Assembly: GCA_963773035.1 (NCBI GenBank)
Contig: CAVYZX010000009.1
Location: 248,001-312,000 of the forward strand
Reading direction: 5' to 3'
Length of the DNA stretch: 64,000 bases
Source of the DNA: CAVRXZ01 sp963773035
GTDB lineage: Bacteria; Acidobacteriota; Vicinamibacteria; Vicinamibacterales; CAVVIG01
The notes under the pieces are model-generated. The model did not search any database, was not told the origin of the DNA, and saw only the letters and a list, made by a program, of their open reading frames with translations. Every line of letters begins with the position of its first letter. Position 1 is the stretch's first letter. Below are positions 1 through 8,466 of the stretch, piece after piece. The position numbers were made by a program, and so were the translations under genes.

Positions 1-200
1 ACGGCGAAGATCCGCTTGGCGTCGCGGTCGCCCACCTCCCAGCCGGCGTCGTACAGCAGCGATTCACCGGATGGCGAGACGACCAGCGTTGCGGCGCCTC
101 CCTCAACGTCTATCCAGTAAATGTCGAGGTTTCGCGACTGGGCCGCCACAGGGCCCTGGATTGCGAGCAGCAACGCGGCGAGCCAAATCGATCGCTTCAT
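1..200 (-). CDS. MBL-fold/ComEC-like hydrolase, N-terminal fragment cut by the window edge
   Basis: The frame opens with ATG at 200 and runs off the left edge after about 66 residues. It begins with a signal peptide (KRSIWLAALLLA, ending near AAQS) and then reads DIYWIDVEGGAATLVVSPSG and LLYDAGW. That pattern is the first strand pair of secreted metallo-beta-lactamase-fold proteins related to the ComEC C-terminal domain. The zinc-binding HxHxDH motif would lie outside the window, so catalytic competence cannot be judged. The gene is divergent from the PQQ dehydrogenase, and the two share a 115-base promoter region. The fold call rests only on the N-terminus. Confidence 0.5.
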   Translation of the reverse strand, partial: MKRSIWLAALLLAIQGPVAAQSRNLDIYWIDVEGGAATLVVSPSGESLLYDAGWEVGDRDAKRIFA

Positions 201-315
201 GCGGTGGATGCTACCACCTCCTCGCCGACCTTGAAACCGGCGCCGTTCTGTCCGAGAATTCATCCACGCTCGGCGTGGCCACTGTTTCCGGTGGCCATTT
301 CGGTTAGAGGGAGCA

Positions 316-2073
316 ATGCTCATGAAACGGTCCTCCCGAACGCTTTTGTCTCTGGCGCTTCCGATCCTGCTGGTCGCATCGGCCTTGGTGTCCGCTGCCG
401 ACTACACGCTCACCGTCAACAAAGACCGCCTGATCAACGCGCTCAACGAGCCTCAGAACTGGCTCTTGATGAACGGGGACTACGGCTCGATTCGGTACTC
501 TAAGCTCACGCAAATCAATCGGGACACAGTCAAGAACCTGCGCATGGTCTGGGCGCTCGCGCTGGGCGGCATGCAGGATGTTGGACAAAACGGCCCTGAG
601 AACGAAGTCAACCCGTTGGTCGACAACGGCTACATGTACACGAGCGATGGGTGGGGGACGGTCTACAAGATCGACGCTCGCAATCCGCAACGGGCAAGCT
701 TCGTCTGGGTCGCCGATGCCGGAGTGAAGCACGAAGGCAACGCGCCGCGGACGCGCGGGATCGCGCTATGGGAAGAGATGGTGATTGCGAACCTGCCCGA
801 CGGCCGGGTCATCGCCATCAACCGCGATAACGGGGAAATCGTGTGGGACAAGAAAATCGCGGGCAAGAACGAGTTTGGCAGCCAGGAGAAGTTCTCGGCG
901 GCGCCGCTCGTGGCCGACGGTAAGGTCATTATCCAGAACGGTGCGGGCGATGCCGGCACCCGCGGCTGGGTGGCGGCGCTCGACGTCAAGACCGGCAACG
1001 AGTTGTGGCGCTTCTATGTCGTGCCGAAGCCCGGCGATCCCGGTAGCGAGAGCTGGAGGGACGACCACAACGCGTGGAAGACCGGTGGCGGCGGCTTGTG
1101 GCAAACCGGGTCCTACGATCCCGCGGCCAATCTCTACATCGTCGGCACCGGCAACCCGTACCCGATTTACGACCCGCAATTCCGACCCGGCGACAATCTC
1201 TACACGAATTCAGTCATCGCGCTCAACGTGGCCGATGGCAAGCTCGCCTGGTACTTCCAGTACACGCCCAACGATTCGTGGGACTACGACGAAGTCGGCG
1301 TGCACATGCTGTACGACATCAATATTGGCGGCCAGATGCGCAAGGTCGTCAGCCATTACGGACGCAACGGTTTCTTCTACACACTCGATCGGACCAACGG
1401 CCGGTTCATCAAAGGAGAGAAATACGTCAACGACTTGAATTGGACCAAGGGTCTTGACCCGAGGACCGGCAAGCCGGTTGAGTACAGCCCGAAGCTTGAA
1501 GTACAGCTCTACAATCCGGAGGCGCGTGCGCTCCGCGGCGACGGCAAGAAGCGCACGTGCCCGACGTGGCACGGTGGCGTAGCGCACCAGCCGCTGGCGT
1601 TCAATCCTGTCAAGAACATCGCCTACGGTGTCGGGACCGAAGGGTGCTTCACGCAGAATGGCGCTGCAGTGGCTGCGAAATCCGCGGAGGGTGGCATCGA
1701 TACGAAGGCGAGCCAACAGCGCCAGTACAGCAGCGACCTGTACTACGGCGCTGTGACGGCTTTCGACGCTGTCAACCACAAAGTGATCGCGAAGGCCGTG
1801 ACGGACATCGAAATCCGCTCGGGGGTGACCGCCACCGCGGGCGGCCTGGTGTTCTCAGCCTTGCAGGACGGCTGGGTCGTCGCCTACAACGACGAGACAC
1901 TCGAAGAGCTGTGGCGCTTCAATGTGGGGACACCACTCAAAGGTTCACCGGTCACGTACTCGGTGAACGCGAAGCAATATCTCGCCGTGCAGACGAGCGG
2001 TCGCCACCTGCATCCGGTGAATTGGGACAAGCTGGAGAATTCGAGCTATCTGTTCGTGTTCGCGCTGAACTAA
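316..2073 (+). CDS. PQQ-dependent alcohol dehydrogenase-type quinoprotein (soluble, no haem domain)
   Basis: A 585-residue secreted quinoprotein. Residues 1 to about 28 form a signal peptide, and the rest is an eight-bladed beta-propeller of the methanol/ethanol dehydrogenase family, which oxidises alcohols in the periplasm with PQQ and calcium. Supporting motifs are WLLMNGDYGSIRYS near residue 50, GGGGLWQTGSYDP near 260 and NDSWDYDEVG near 318, where the active-site Asp is expected. The adjacent-cysteine disulfide of classical enzymes is not seen, and there is no CxxCH, so electrons must leave to a separate cytochrome. A GAGGGAG ribosome site lies just upstream; the ATG at 322 is an equally possible start. 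Substrate is unknown. Confidence 0.85.
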   Translation: MLMKRSSRTLLSLALPILLVASALVSAADYTLTVNKDRLINALNEPQNWLLMNGDYGSIRYSKLTQINRDTVKNLRMVWALALGGMQDVGQNGPENEVNPLVDNGYMYTSDGWGTVYKIDARNPQRASFVWVADAGVKHEGNAPRTRGIALWEEMVIANLPDGRVIAINRDNGEIVWDKKIAGKNEFGSQEKFSAAPLVADGKVIIQNGAGDAGTRGWVAALDVKTGNELWRFYVVPKPGDPGSESWRDDHNAWKTGGGGLWQTGSYDPAANLYIVGTGNPYPIYDPQFRPGDNLYTNSVIALNVADGKLAWYFQYTPNDSWDYDEVGVHMLYDINIGGQMRKVVSHYGRNGFFYTLDRTNGRFIKGEKYVNDLNWTKGLDPRTGKPVEYSPKLEVQLYNPEARALRGDGKKRTCPTWHGGVAHQPLAFNPVKNIAYGVGTEGCFTQNGAAVAAKSAEGGIDTKASQQRQYSSDLYYGAVTAFDAVNHKVIAKAVTDIEIRSGVTATAGGLVFSALQDGWVVAYNDETLEELWRFNVGTPLKGSPVTYSVNAKQYLAVQTSGRHLHPVNWDKLENSSYLFVFALN

Positions 2074-2096
2074 GGAACAGTTCAACAGACCCTGAA

Positions 2097-4794
2097 CTAT
2101 TCGTCCCGGAGCGCCTCGGTCGGATTGATCCGAGACGCGCGACGAGCCGGCAGGTACGCGGCGAGGGCGGTGACCGCGAGCACTGTGACCGCGACCAGCG
2201 GGAAGGCGACGAAATCGGTACGACCGTCGCCACCTGGGCCGCCAGGAAAGACGGCCGATAATCCACGGCTTGCGCCCATGCTTGCCAGGAGACCGAGGCC
2301 GAGCCCCGCGACGGCGAGCATCATGCCTTGCCGCAATACCATCCGCAGTACCGTGGAACGGTTCGCACCGATCGCCATGCGGATGCCGATCTCTCTAGTC
2401 CGCCGACTCACTGCGTACGCAACCAAGCCGTAAAGACCGACGATCGCCAATATCAGCCCCATCAGCCCCATGGCAGTGATGAAGCCGCTGACCACCTTGA
2501 GGGCGACGACCGTACGCATCCGATAAAACTCCTCCATCGTCCGAACGTTGAAGATCGGTTGGTTCGTATCGAGGCTCCGGACCACCTCCCGCAGTGGCGT
2601 GACGAGGCTGGACGGATCGCCCACTGATTCGGTCAGCAAGGTCATTCGTTGCTGTGGGCGCTGCTTGTATGGGAGATACACGAACTCTCGGGGCGGCTCC
2701 ATGATGAAGAGGTACTTGCTGGTTTTGGCGAGACCGACAACCTCCACCCAGGCGCCATCCTTGCCGTCCAATCGAAACCGCTTACCCACGGGATCCTGAC
2801 CGGGCCAGTAGTGCTGCGCGAGAACCTCGTTCACCACGGCCACCTTGGGAGCGTCAGCGGAATCGGTCGGACGAAACCCTCGTCCCTCGAGAATGGTCAG
2901 CCCCAGCGTGTCGAAGTAATGCTCGTCGACGATCGCGCCCGGAACGGTCGTGCTCTCTTTTCCCACAGGGAACTGAAAGCCTTCAGGCGTAATCGTGACT
3001 GGACGAGCCCCGTCCATGGGCGCGGAAGAGGCGAGCGCGGCCGACTTGACACCGGGTACGAGCCGGGCGCGCTCAGCGACCTGCTCGAAGAACTGCTGTG
3101 TCTGCGCATCGCTGTAGCGCACGAGGCTGGGGTTGAAACTCATCAGGAGCAAGTGATCCGTCCGGTGGCCGGGACCGACGACTAGTCGCTGCTGGAAGCC
3201 TCGATACACGAACGTGGCCACCGCGAGCAGCAGCACGGAACCGGCGACTTGTCCTCCGACCAGCAGCGCGCGACCCCACCGCCGGCGCCGCCCGAAGCCG
3301 GCAACATCGGTCGCTTTGATCACCGCAGTCAAATCCCCGCGTGTCGTCCGGATCGCCGGGGCGAGGCCGAACAGGAAAGCGCTCACCAGCGCGACGACGA
3401 GACTGACGAGCAACGCGCGTCGATCCAGCTCGAATGATGCGGCGATTGGCAGATCCGTCGGGATTCGAAACTGTCTGCCCCACAACACACCGACGTAACC
3501 AACGCCGAGACCGACGCCGCCGCCGAGGGCCGCAATCATCATGCTCTCGGTGACGAGTTGGCGGACGATCCGGGCACGCCCGGCGCCAATGGCCAAGCGC
3601 AGGGCCATTTCGCGAGCCCGCGCAGGCGCACGACTGGTCAAAAGGCCCGCGACGTTGCCACACGCGACCAGCAGCACCGCCGCTGCGAGCAGGGTGAGCA
3701 TTGCGAGCAGGCTTGCGTCCTCCGGGGATTGCGCGATCCTGGTCTGGAGTTCGGTCTTCACGGCGAGTCTTCGATTGCGGTTCGTCTGCGGGGTACGCCT
3801 GTTCGAGATCCTTCGCAATCACGGACAATTCGGTTTGCGCCGACTGCAGCGTCACCCCGGCCTTGAGGCGTCCCTTGATCGTGACGTTGCGGAAACCACG
3901 CGCATCAAGAGGACGGAGAGCGGGATCGGCCACGAGGCGCGGCCACATCATCAGGGGTGCGTAGAACTCAAACCGGGCGAATTGATCCAAGCCGGTGAAC
4001 TCGGGCGGAGCGACGCCGACGATCGTGAACTCGATCCCGTTGAGGCGCACGGTTCGGCCAAGAATGGAGCGATCTGCGCCGAACTCGCGCTCCCAGAAAT
4101 CGTGGCCGAGAATCAGGACGGCATCGCGGCCCGGTGCCTGGTTCTCTTCGGGTCGAAAGGCACGTCCCAGCTGGGGCTCGACTCCCATGACAGAGAAGAA
4201 GTTGCCGCTGACGAGCATGCCCATCCTGAGGGCCGGCGGCGCGTCGGGTTGAGTGGCGAAGCCCACGGTGCTGCTGGTGAATGCGACCAATCCATCGAAC
4301 GTCTTGCTTCGATCCCTGATGTCGATATAGTCCGGGTACGAGCTCACCATGACGCCGAACCCCTCGACCATGGTGGCCGAGCCGACTGTCAGCACTTTGC
4401 TGGGATGGGGCACGGGGAGAGGCCGCAGCAACATCGCGTCAGCCGCACTGAACACCGCACAATTTGCGCCGATGCCAATGGCCAGTGAGACGACTGCGAC
4501 AACAGTAAAGCCAGGATTCTTCAACGTCATGCGCCAGGCATAGCGAAGGTCCTGAGCGATCGTTTCGAACGGGTGCAAGGCCCGCCGCTCTCGGTACGCT
4601 TCCTTCGTTCTCATCACGCCTCCGAAACTGCGGGAGGCCGCTTGAGCGGCTTCTCGGGAGTCCATGCCGGCTCGGACGTTGTCGTCGGCCTGCATTTCCA
4701 AGTGGAAGCGAATCTCAGCGTCCAACTCACGATCCAGACGCTTCTTGAACAACAACGCCCGGAGGCGCGATGTGAAGACGCTGAATCGGCTCAT
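2097..4794 (-). CDS. ADOP-family ABC transporter permease A (one frame break)
   Basis: Inner-membrane permease of the MacB/FtsX type with the acidobacterial duplicated layout. An N-terminal prefix (RELDAEIRFHLEMQADDN) is followed by TM1, a large periplasmic MacB_PCD domain, three FtsX helices, a second periplasmic domain and three more helices ending in NPTEALRDE. The start ATG at 4794 has a GAGGAG site six bases upstream. The frame breaks once at the C4 run at 3790-3793. Removing one base gives AYPQTNRNRR, which matches the AYPDTNRNR of the neighbouring paralogue, and restores 898 residues with no stop. No ATPase gene is nearby, as is usual for these orphan permeases. It lies 43 bases downstream of permease B. 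Confidence 0.85.
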
Positions 4795-4837
4795 AACAAC
4801 TCCTCGACTCGTCGGCGAGCCTCGCGCTCGAGCCTCT

Positions 4838-7540
4838 CTACTCGTATCGCAGCGCTTCCGTGGGGTTGATGCGCGATGCGCGACGCGCCGGGATCGCCGC
4901 TGCGAGGAGCGTGACCATGAAGACCCCCACGGCGACGAGTCCGAGCGCCACGACATCAGTTGGGCCATTGCCGGGGCCCGCGCCAGGAAACAGCGCTCCA
5001 AGTGCTCGGCCCGCGCCCACGCTCGCCAGCAGGCCGACGCCGAGTCCGACAACGGCAAGCGTCATGCCGTGTCGCAGGACCATCCCCAAAACGTCGCACT
5101 GGCCAGCGCCGATGGCCATACGGATGCCGATCTCCTTGGTCCGCCGCGCGGCCCCGTACGCCACCAGACCGTAGAGTCCAGCGATGGCCAAGCCCAACCC
5201 CATGATTCCCATCGCGGCCACGAGGCTGCTCACCACGTTGAATTGCGCGACAACCCGCATCCGATACAACTCTTCCATCGTGCGGACGTCGTAGATCGGC
5301 TGGTTCGCGTCCAGGGTGCGGACGACTTCACGCAGCGGGGTCGCGAGACTGGTGGGATCGCCGATGGATTCGGTGAGCACAATCATCCGAGGCTGCGGCC
5401 GTTGCTTGTACGGGAAGTAGACAAACTCGGCGGGCGGCTCCCCGAGGAAGACGTAGTTGCTGGTCTTTGCGAGGCCGACGATCTCCACCCATTGCCCGCG
5501 GTTGTCGCTCAATCGAAAACGCTTGCCCACGGGATCTTGGCCAGGCCAGTAGTGCTGGACGAGTTGCTCGTTCACCACAGCCACTGCCGGAGCATCGGCG
5601 GAATCGGTTGCGCGGAAGCCGCGGCCTTTGACGATCGCAATCCCCATCGTGTCGAAGTAATGCTGATCGACGCTCGAGGCCAAGACCGTCGCGCTCTCCT
5701 TGCCGGCGGGGAACTGAAATCCTTCTGGGAGAATCGCGGCCCCACCCGTAGGATCGGCGGCCATTGGAACGGACGAGGCGAGCGCGACTGATTTCACACC
5801 GGGCACCGATCGTGCGCGCTCGGCCACCTGCTCGACAAACTGCTCCGCCTGCGACGCTGTGTAGCGCACGAGGCCGGGACTGAAGCTCATCATCAGGAGA
5901 TGGTCGATGCGGTAGCCTGGACCGATGCCGAGCATCCGCTGAAAACCCCGGTACATGAACAGGGCCACTACGAGCAAGACCACAGAGACGGCCACCTGTC
6001 CACAGACGAGCACCGCGCCGCCCCATCGCCTGCGCCGTCCAAAGCCTGCCGCGTCGGTCGCCTTCATCACCGAGGTCAAGTCTGCGCGCGTCGACCGGAT
6101 GGCCGGCACCAACCCGAACAGAACCGCGCTCGCGAACGCCACAAGGAGGCTGAACACCAATGCGCGCCGATCGAGTCCGAAGCGGAAGGCAATAGGCAAA
6201 TCAGTTGGGATCGGCACCTGTCGGAACAGCATCACTCCCGCGTATCCGACGCCAAGACCGACCACACTGCCGAGCATTGCGAGCACGATGCTTTCCGTGA
6301 TCAACTGCCGAATCAGTCGGAGACGACCGGCCCCAATTGCCACGCGCAGCGCGATCTCGCGCGACCGCGCTGGAGCGCGACTGGTCAAGAGTCCGGCGAC
6401 ATTGGCGCACGCAACGAACAGCACGGCGCCGGCGAGGGTGGTCAACATCGCGAGGAACACCACGCGCGACGAGTCTGCCGCCATCCTGTCCTGTAGCTCG
6501 GTTCGCACCGACATTGTTCGATTCCGGTTCGTGTCCGGATACGCTCGTTCCAGGTCCTTGGCGATGACCGATAGCTCCGTTGCCGCCTCCGTCATCGTCA
6601 CGCCGGGCTTCAGCCGTCCTTTGATGGTGAGGTTCCGAGCATCCCGCGCTTCGAGCGGCCGGGCGTTTGGGTCCGGTGTGAGACGCGGCCACATCGTGAG
6701 GGGCGCGTAGAAATCAAACCGGACGAATTGGCTCAGGCCAGGGAACGAGTCTGGAGCGACGCCGATGACGGTGAACTCGATCCCGTTGAGCAACACTTTG
6801 CGGCCGAGGATCGAGCGCTCCCCGCCGAACTGCTGCTCCCAGAAATCGTGCCCTAGGATGACGACCGCGTCGCGTCCCGGCACTTGGGCTTCGTCGGATC
6901 GAAAGGTGCGCCCCAGCTGCGGCTCGACCCGCATGACGGAGAAGAAATTGCCGCTCACCAGCATGCCGATCCTGAGTTTTGGCAACGCATCCCGTTCGGT
7001 GGCGAAGCCCACGGTTAACTCGGTGAATGCCGCCAACCCCTCGAAGCTCTTGCTGCGATCGCGGATGTCGACGTAGTCGCGGTACGATGCGACCAGGCTG
7101 CTGAAGCCCTGAATGGAAGGCGTCGAGCCAATCGTTACCACCTCGCCCGGGCGCGGTATTGGAAGGGGTCGGAGCAGCAGCGCATCCGCGATGCTGAACA
7201 CCGCCGTGTTCGCGCCGATGCCGATGGCCAGCGACAGAATGGCGACGATGGTGAAGCTGGGATTTTTCCGCATCACGCGCAGGGCATACCGAAGGTCCTG
7301 AGCGATCGTTTCGAACGGGTGCAAGGCCCGCCGCTCCCTGTACGTTTCCTTCGTTCTCATCACGCCTCCGAAGCTGCGCGAGGCCGCTTGAGCTGCTTGT
7401 CGGGGGTTCATGCCGGCGCGGATGTTGTCGTCTGCCTGCATCTCCAAGTGGAAGCGGATCTCATCGTCCAGTTCGCGCTCGAGGCGCTTCCGAAGAAACA
7501 GCGCTCGGATTCGTGCAGCCAGGACGCTACGCCGGCTCAC
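4838..7540 (-). CDS. ADOP-family ABC transporter permease B, coupled to PadR
   Basis: Intact 900-residue paralogue of the downstream permease, with the same order: prefix helix (RELDDEIRFHLEMQADDN), TM near residue 92, MacB_PCD domain, FtsX helices near 355-450, second periplasmic domain, final helices and NPTEALRYE at the end. The start is GTG at 7540, chosen because its GTG overlaps the TGA of the PadR gene in a GTGA tetranucleotide, the usual sign of translational coupling. Such permeases are known only from homology to MacB and FtsX (export or mechanotransmission); the substrate is unknown. Longer upstream reading in this frame is shadow of the padR gene. Confidence 0.88.
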   Translation of the reverse strand: MSRRSVLAARIRALFLRKRLERELDDEIRFHLEMQADDNIRAGMNPRQAAQAASRSFGGVMRTKETYRERRALHPFETIAQDLRYALRVMRKNPSFTIVAILSLAIGIGANTAVFSIADALLLRPLPIPRPGEVVTIGSTPSIQGFSSLVASYRDYVDIRDRSKSFEGLAAFTELTVGFATERDALPKLRIGMLVSGNFFSVMRVEPQLGRTFRSDEAQVPGRDAVVILGHDFWEQQFGGERSILGRKVLLNGIEFTVIGVAPDSFPGLSQFVRFDFYAPLTMWPRLTPDPNARPLEARDARNLTIKGRLKPGVTMTEAATELSVIAKDLERAYPDTNRNRTMSVRTELQDRMAADSSRVVFLAMLTTLAGAVLFVACANVAGLLTSRAPARSREIALRVAIGAGRLRLIRQLITESIVLAMLGSVVGLGVGYAGVMLFRQVPIPTDLPIAFRFGLDRRALVFSLLVAFASAVLFGLVPAIRSTRADLTSVMKATDAAGFGRRRRWGGAVLVCGQVAVSVVLLVVALFMYRGFQRMLGIGPGYRIDHLLMMSFSPGLVRYTASQAEQFVEQVAERARSVPGVKSVALASSVPMAADPTGGAAILPEGFQFPAGKESATVLASSVDQHYFDTMGIAIVKGRGFRATDSADAPAVAVVNEQLVQHYWPGQDPVGKRFRLSDNRGQWVEIVGLAKTSNYVFLGEPPAEFVYFPYKQRPQPRMIVLTESIGDPTSLATPLREVVRTLDANQPIYDVRTMEELYRMRVVAQFNVVSSLVAAMGIMGLGLAIAGLYGLVAYGAARRTKEIGIRMAIGAGQCDVLGMVLRHGMTLAVVGLGVGLLASVGAGRALGALFPGAGPGNGPTDVVALGLVAVGVFMVTLLAAAIPARRASRINPTEALRYE

Positions 7541-7908
7541 GGGATCTCTTCCCCGAGCCCACTCGGGATCGGACCCAGAAAGCGCTCGATGGTCGAAGAC
7601 ATTCGCTGCCAGTCGCCGGTTTCCTTGGCAAGCTGCCTTCGCCCGGCCGCGGTGAGTGAGTAGAACTTCGCCTGGCGATTTTTCTCCGATGCTCCCCACT
7701 TGCCGGTGATCCACCCCTCCTGCTCCATGCGCAGGAGCGCCGGATAGAGCGTGCCCTGGTTGAGGTGAAGGAGGTCTCCGCTGATCTGCTCGATTCGGCG
7801 CGCAATCCCGTACCCGTGCAGGGGGCCAAGGGCCTCCACTGTGCGCAGCACAATCAGGATGAGCGTGCCCTGGAGAACGTCGGTCTTCTCGGTCCGCTTC
7901 CGGTCCAT
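7537..7908 (-). CDS. PadR-family transcriptional regulator
   Basis: A 123-residue winged-helix regulator. The recognisable family core runs from LQGTLILIVLRTVEALGPLH, through GYGIARRIEQ and LNQGTLYPALLRMEQEGWI, to FYSLTAAGRRQL. The C-terminal helix is short, as in the subgroup that precedes ADOP permeases. It is the first gene of a three-gene unit with permeases B and A, and its stop overlaps the permease B start. By analogy with other PadR repressors it probably controls its own operon in response to a small molecule; the sequence does not show which. Confidence 0.9.
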   Translation of the reverse strand: MDRKRTEKTDVLQGTLILIVLRTVEALGPLHGYGIARRIEQISGDLLHLNQGTLYPALLRMEQEGWITGKWGASEKNRQAKFYSLTAAGRRQLAKETGDWQRMSSTIERFLGPIPSGLGEEIP

Positions 7909-8000
7909 TTGGAAACCTACAGGAGCACAAGGATAGGACGACGGCCGCCGACGAAAGTTCCCGGCAGAAGAGTAGACTATGTGCGGACGGAGGCGAGGCT

Positions 8001-8411
8001 ATGCCAGTTAAGCGAGACGTCGCGATTGCGGTGGGTCTGCTGACGGCTCTGCTGGTGACGTCAGCGTGGGCGCATCACGCGTTCTCCGCCGAATTCGACG
8101 CGAACAAGCCGGTGAAATTCGAGGGGGCGACTGTCGTGAAGATGGAGTGGGTCAACCCTCACGCGTGGATCTATATCGACGTGCCGGCGGCTGGCGGCAA
8201 GGTCGAACGATGGGCGATCGAGGCGGGCACGCCGAACGTCCTCTTCCGCCGCGGCTTCACGAAGCAGTCGCTCGAACCTGGAACCAAAATCGTTGTCGAC
8301 GGCTACCGGGCCAAGGACGGGACGAAGCGGGCCAATGGCCGCAACCTCACGTTCCCTGACGGGCGAACGCTGTTTGTCGGCTCGTCCGGCACCGGGGCCC
8401 CGCAACCCTAG
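8001..8411 (+). CDS. DUF6152-family secreted protein
   Basis: A 136-residue exported protein with a signal peptide ending at SAWAHHAF and then the hallmark pattern AEFDANKPVKFEGATV, MEWVNPHAWIYIDV and GRNLTFPDGR. This is the DUF6152 family, common in Acidobacteriota and of unknown function; the small beta fold resembles OB-like ligand binders. A GGAGGCGAGG stretch just before the ATG acts as the ribosome site. It is divergent from the PadR operon. It is not coupled to the kinase gene, which is convergent. Confidence 0.85.
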   Translation: MPVKRDVAIAVGLLTALLVTSAWAHHAFSAEFDANKPVKFEGATVVKMEWVNPHAWIYIDVPAAGGKVERWAIEAGTPNVLFRRGFTKQSLEPGTKIVVDGYRAKDGTKRANGRNLTFPDGRTLFVGSSGTGAPQP

Positions 8412-8466
8412 TAAGACATCGCGGCTATCCGTCCAACGTCGGCTGCGAGATGGAGGCCGATACCGA

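Noticed and set aside
1952..2266. Open frames on the opposite strand of the PQQ dehydrogenase and other GC-rich genes
   Set aside because: They follow the codon-position GC bias of the real gene in reverse, show low-complexity Arg/Ala composition and have no motif or ribosome site.
4795..5058. N-terminal extension of ADOP permease A
   Set aside because: The frame overlaps the end of permease B, and a good ribosome site with ATG lies at 4794 where paralogue similarity begins.
7541..7930. Long N-terminal extension of permease B
   Set aside because: It is the padR gene read out of frame; the GTG at 7540 overlaps the padR stop.
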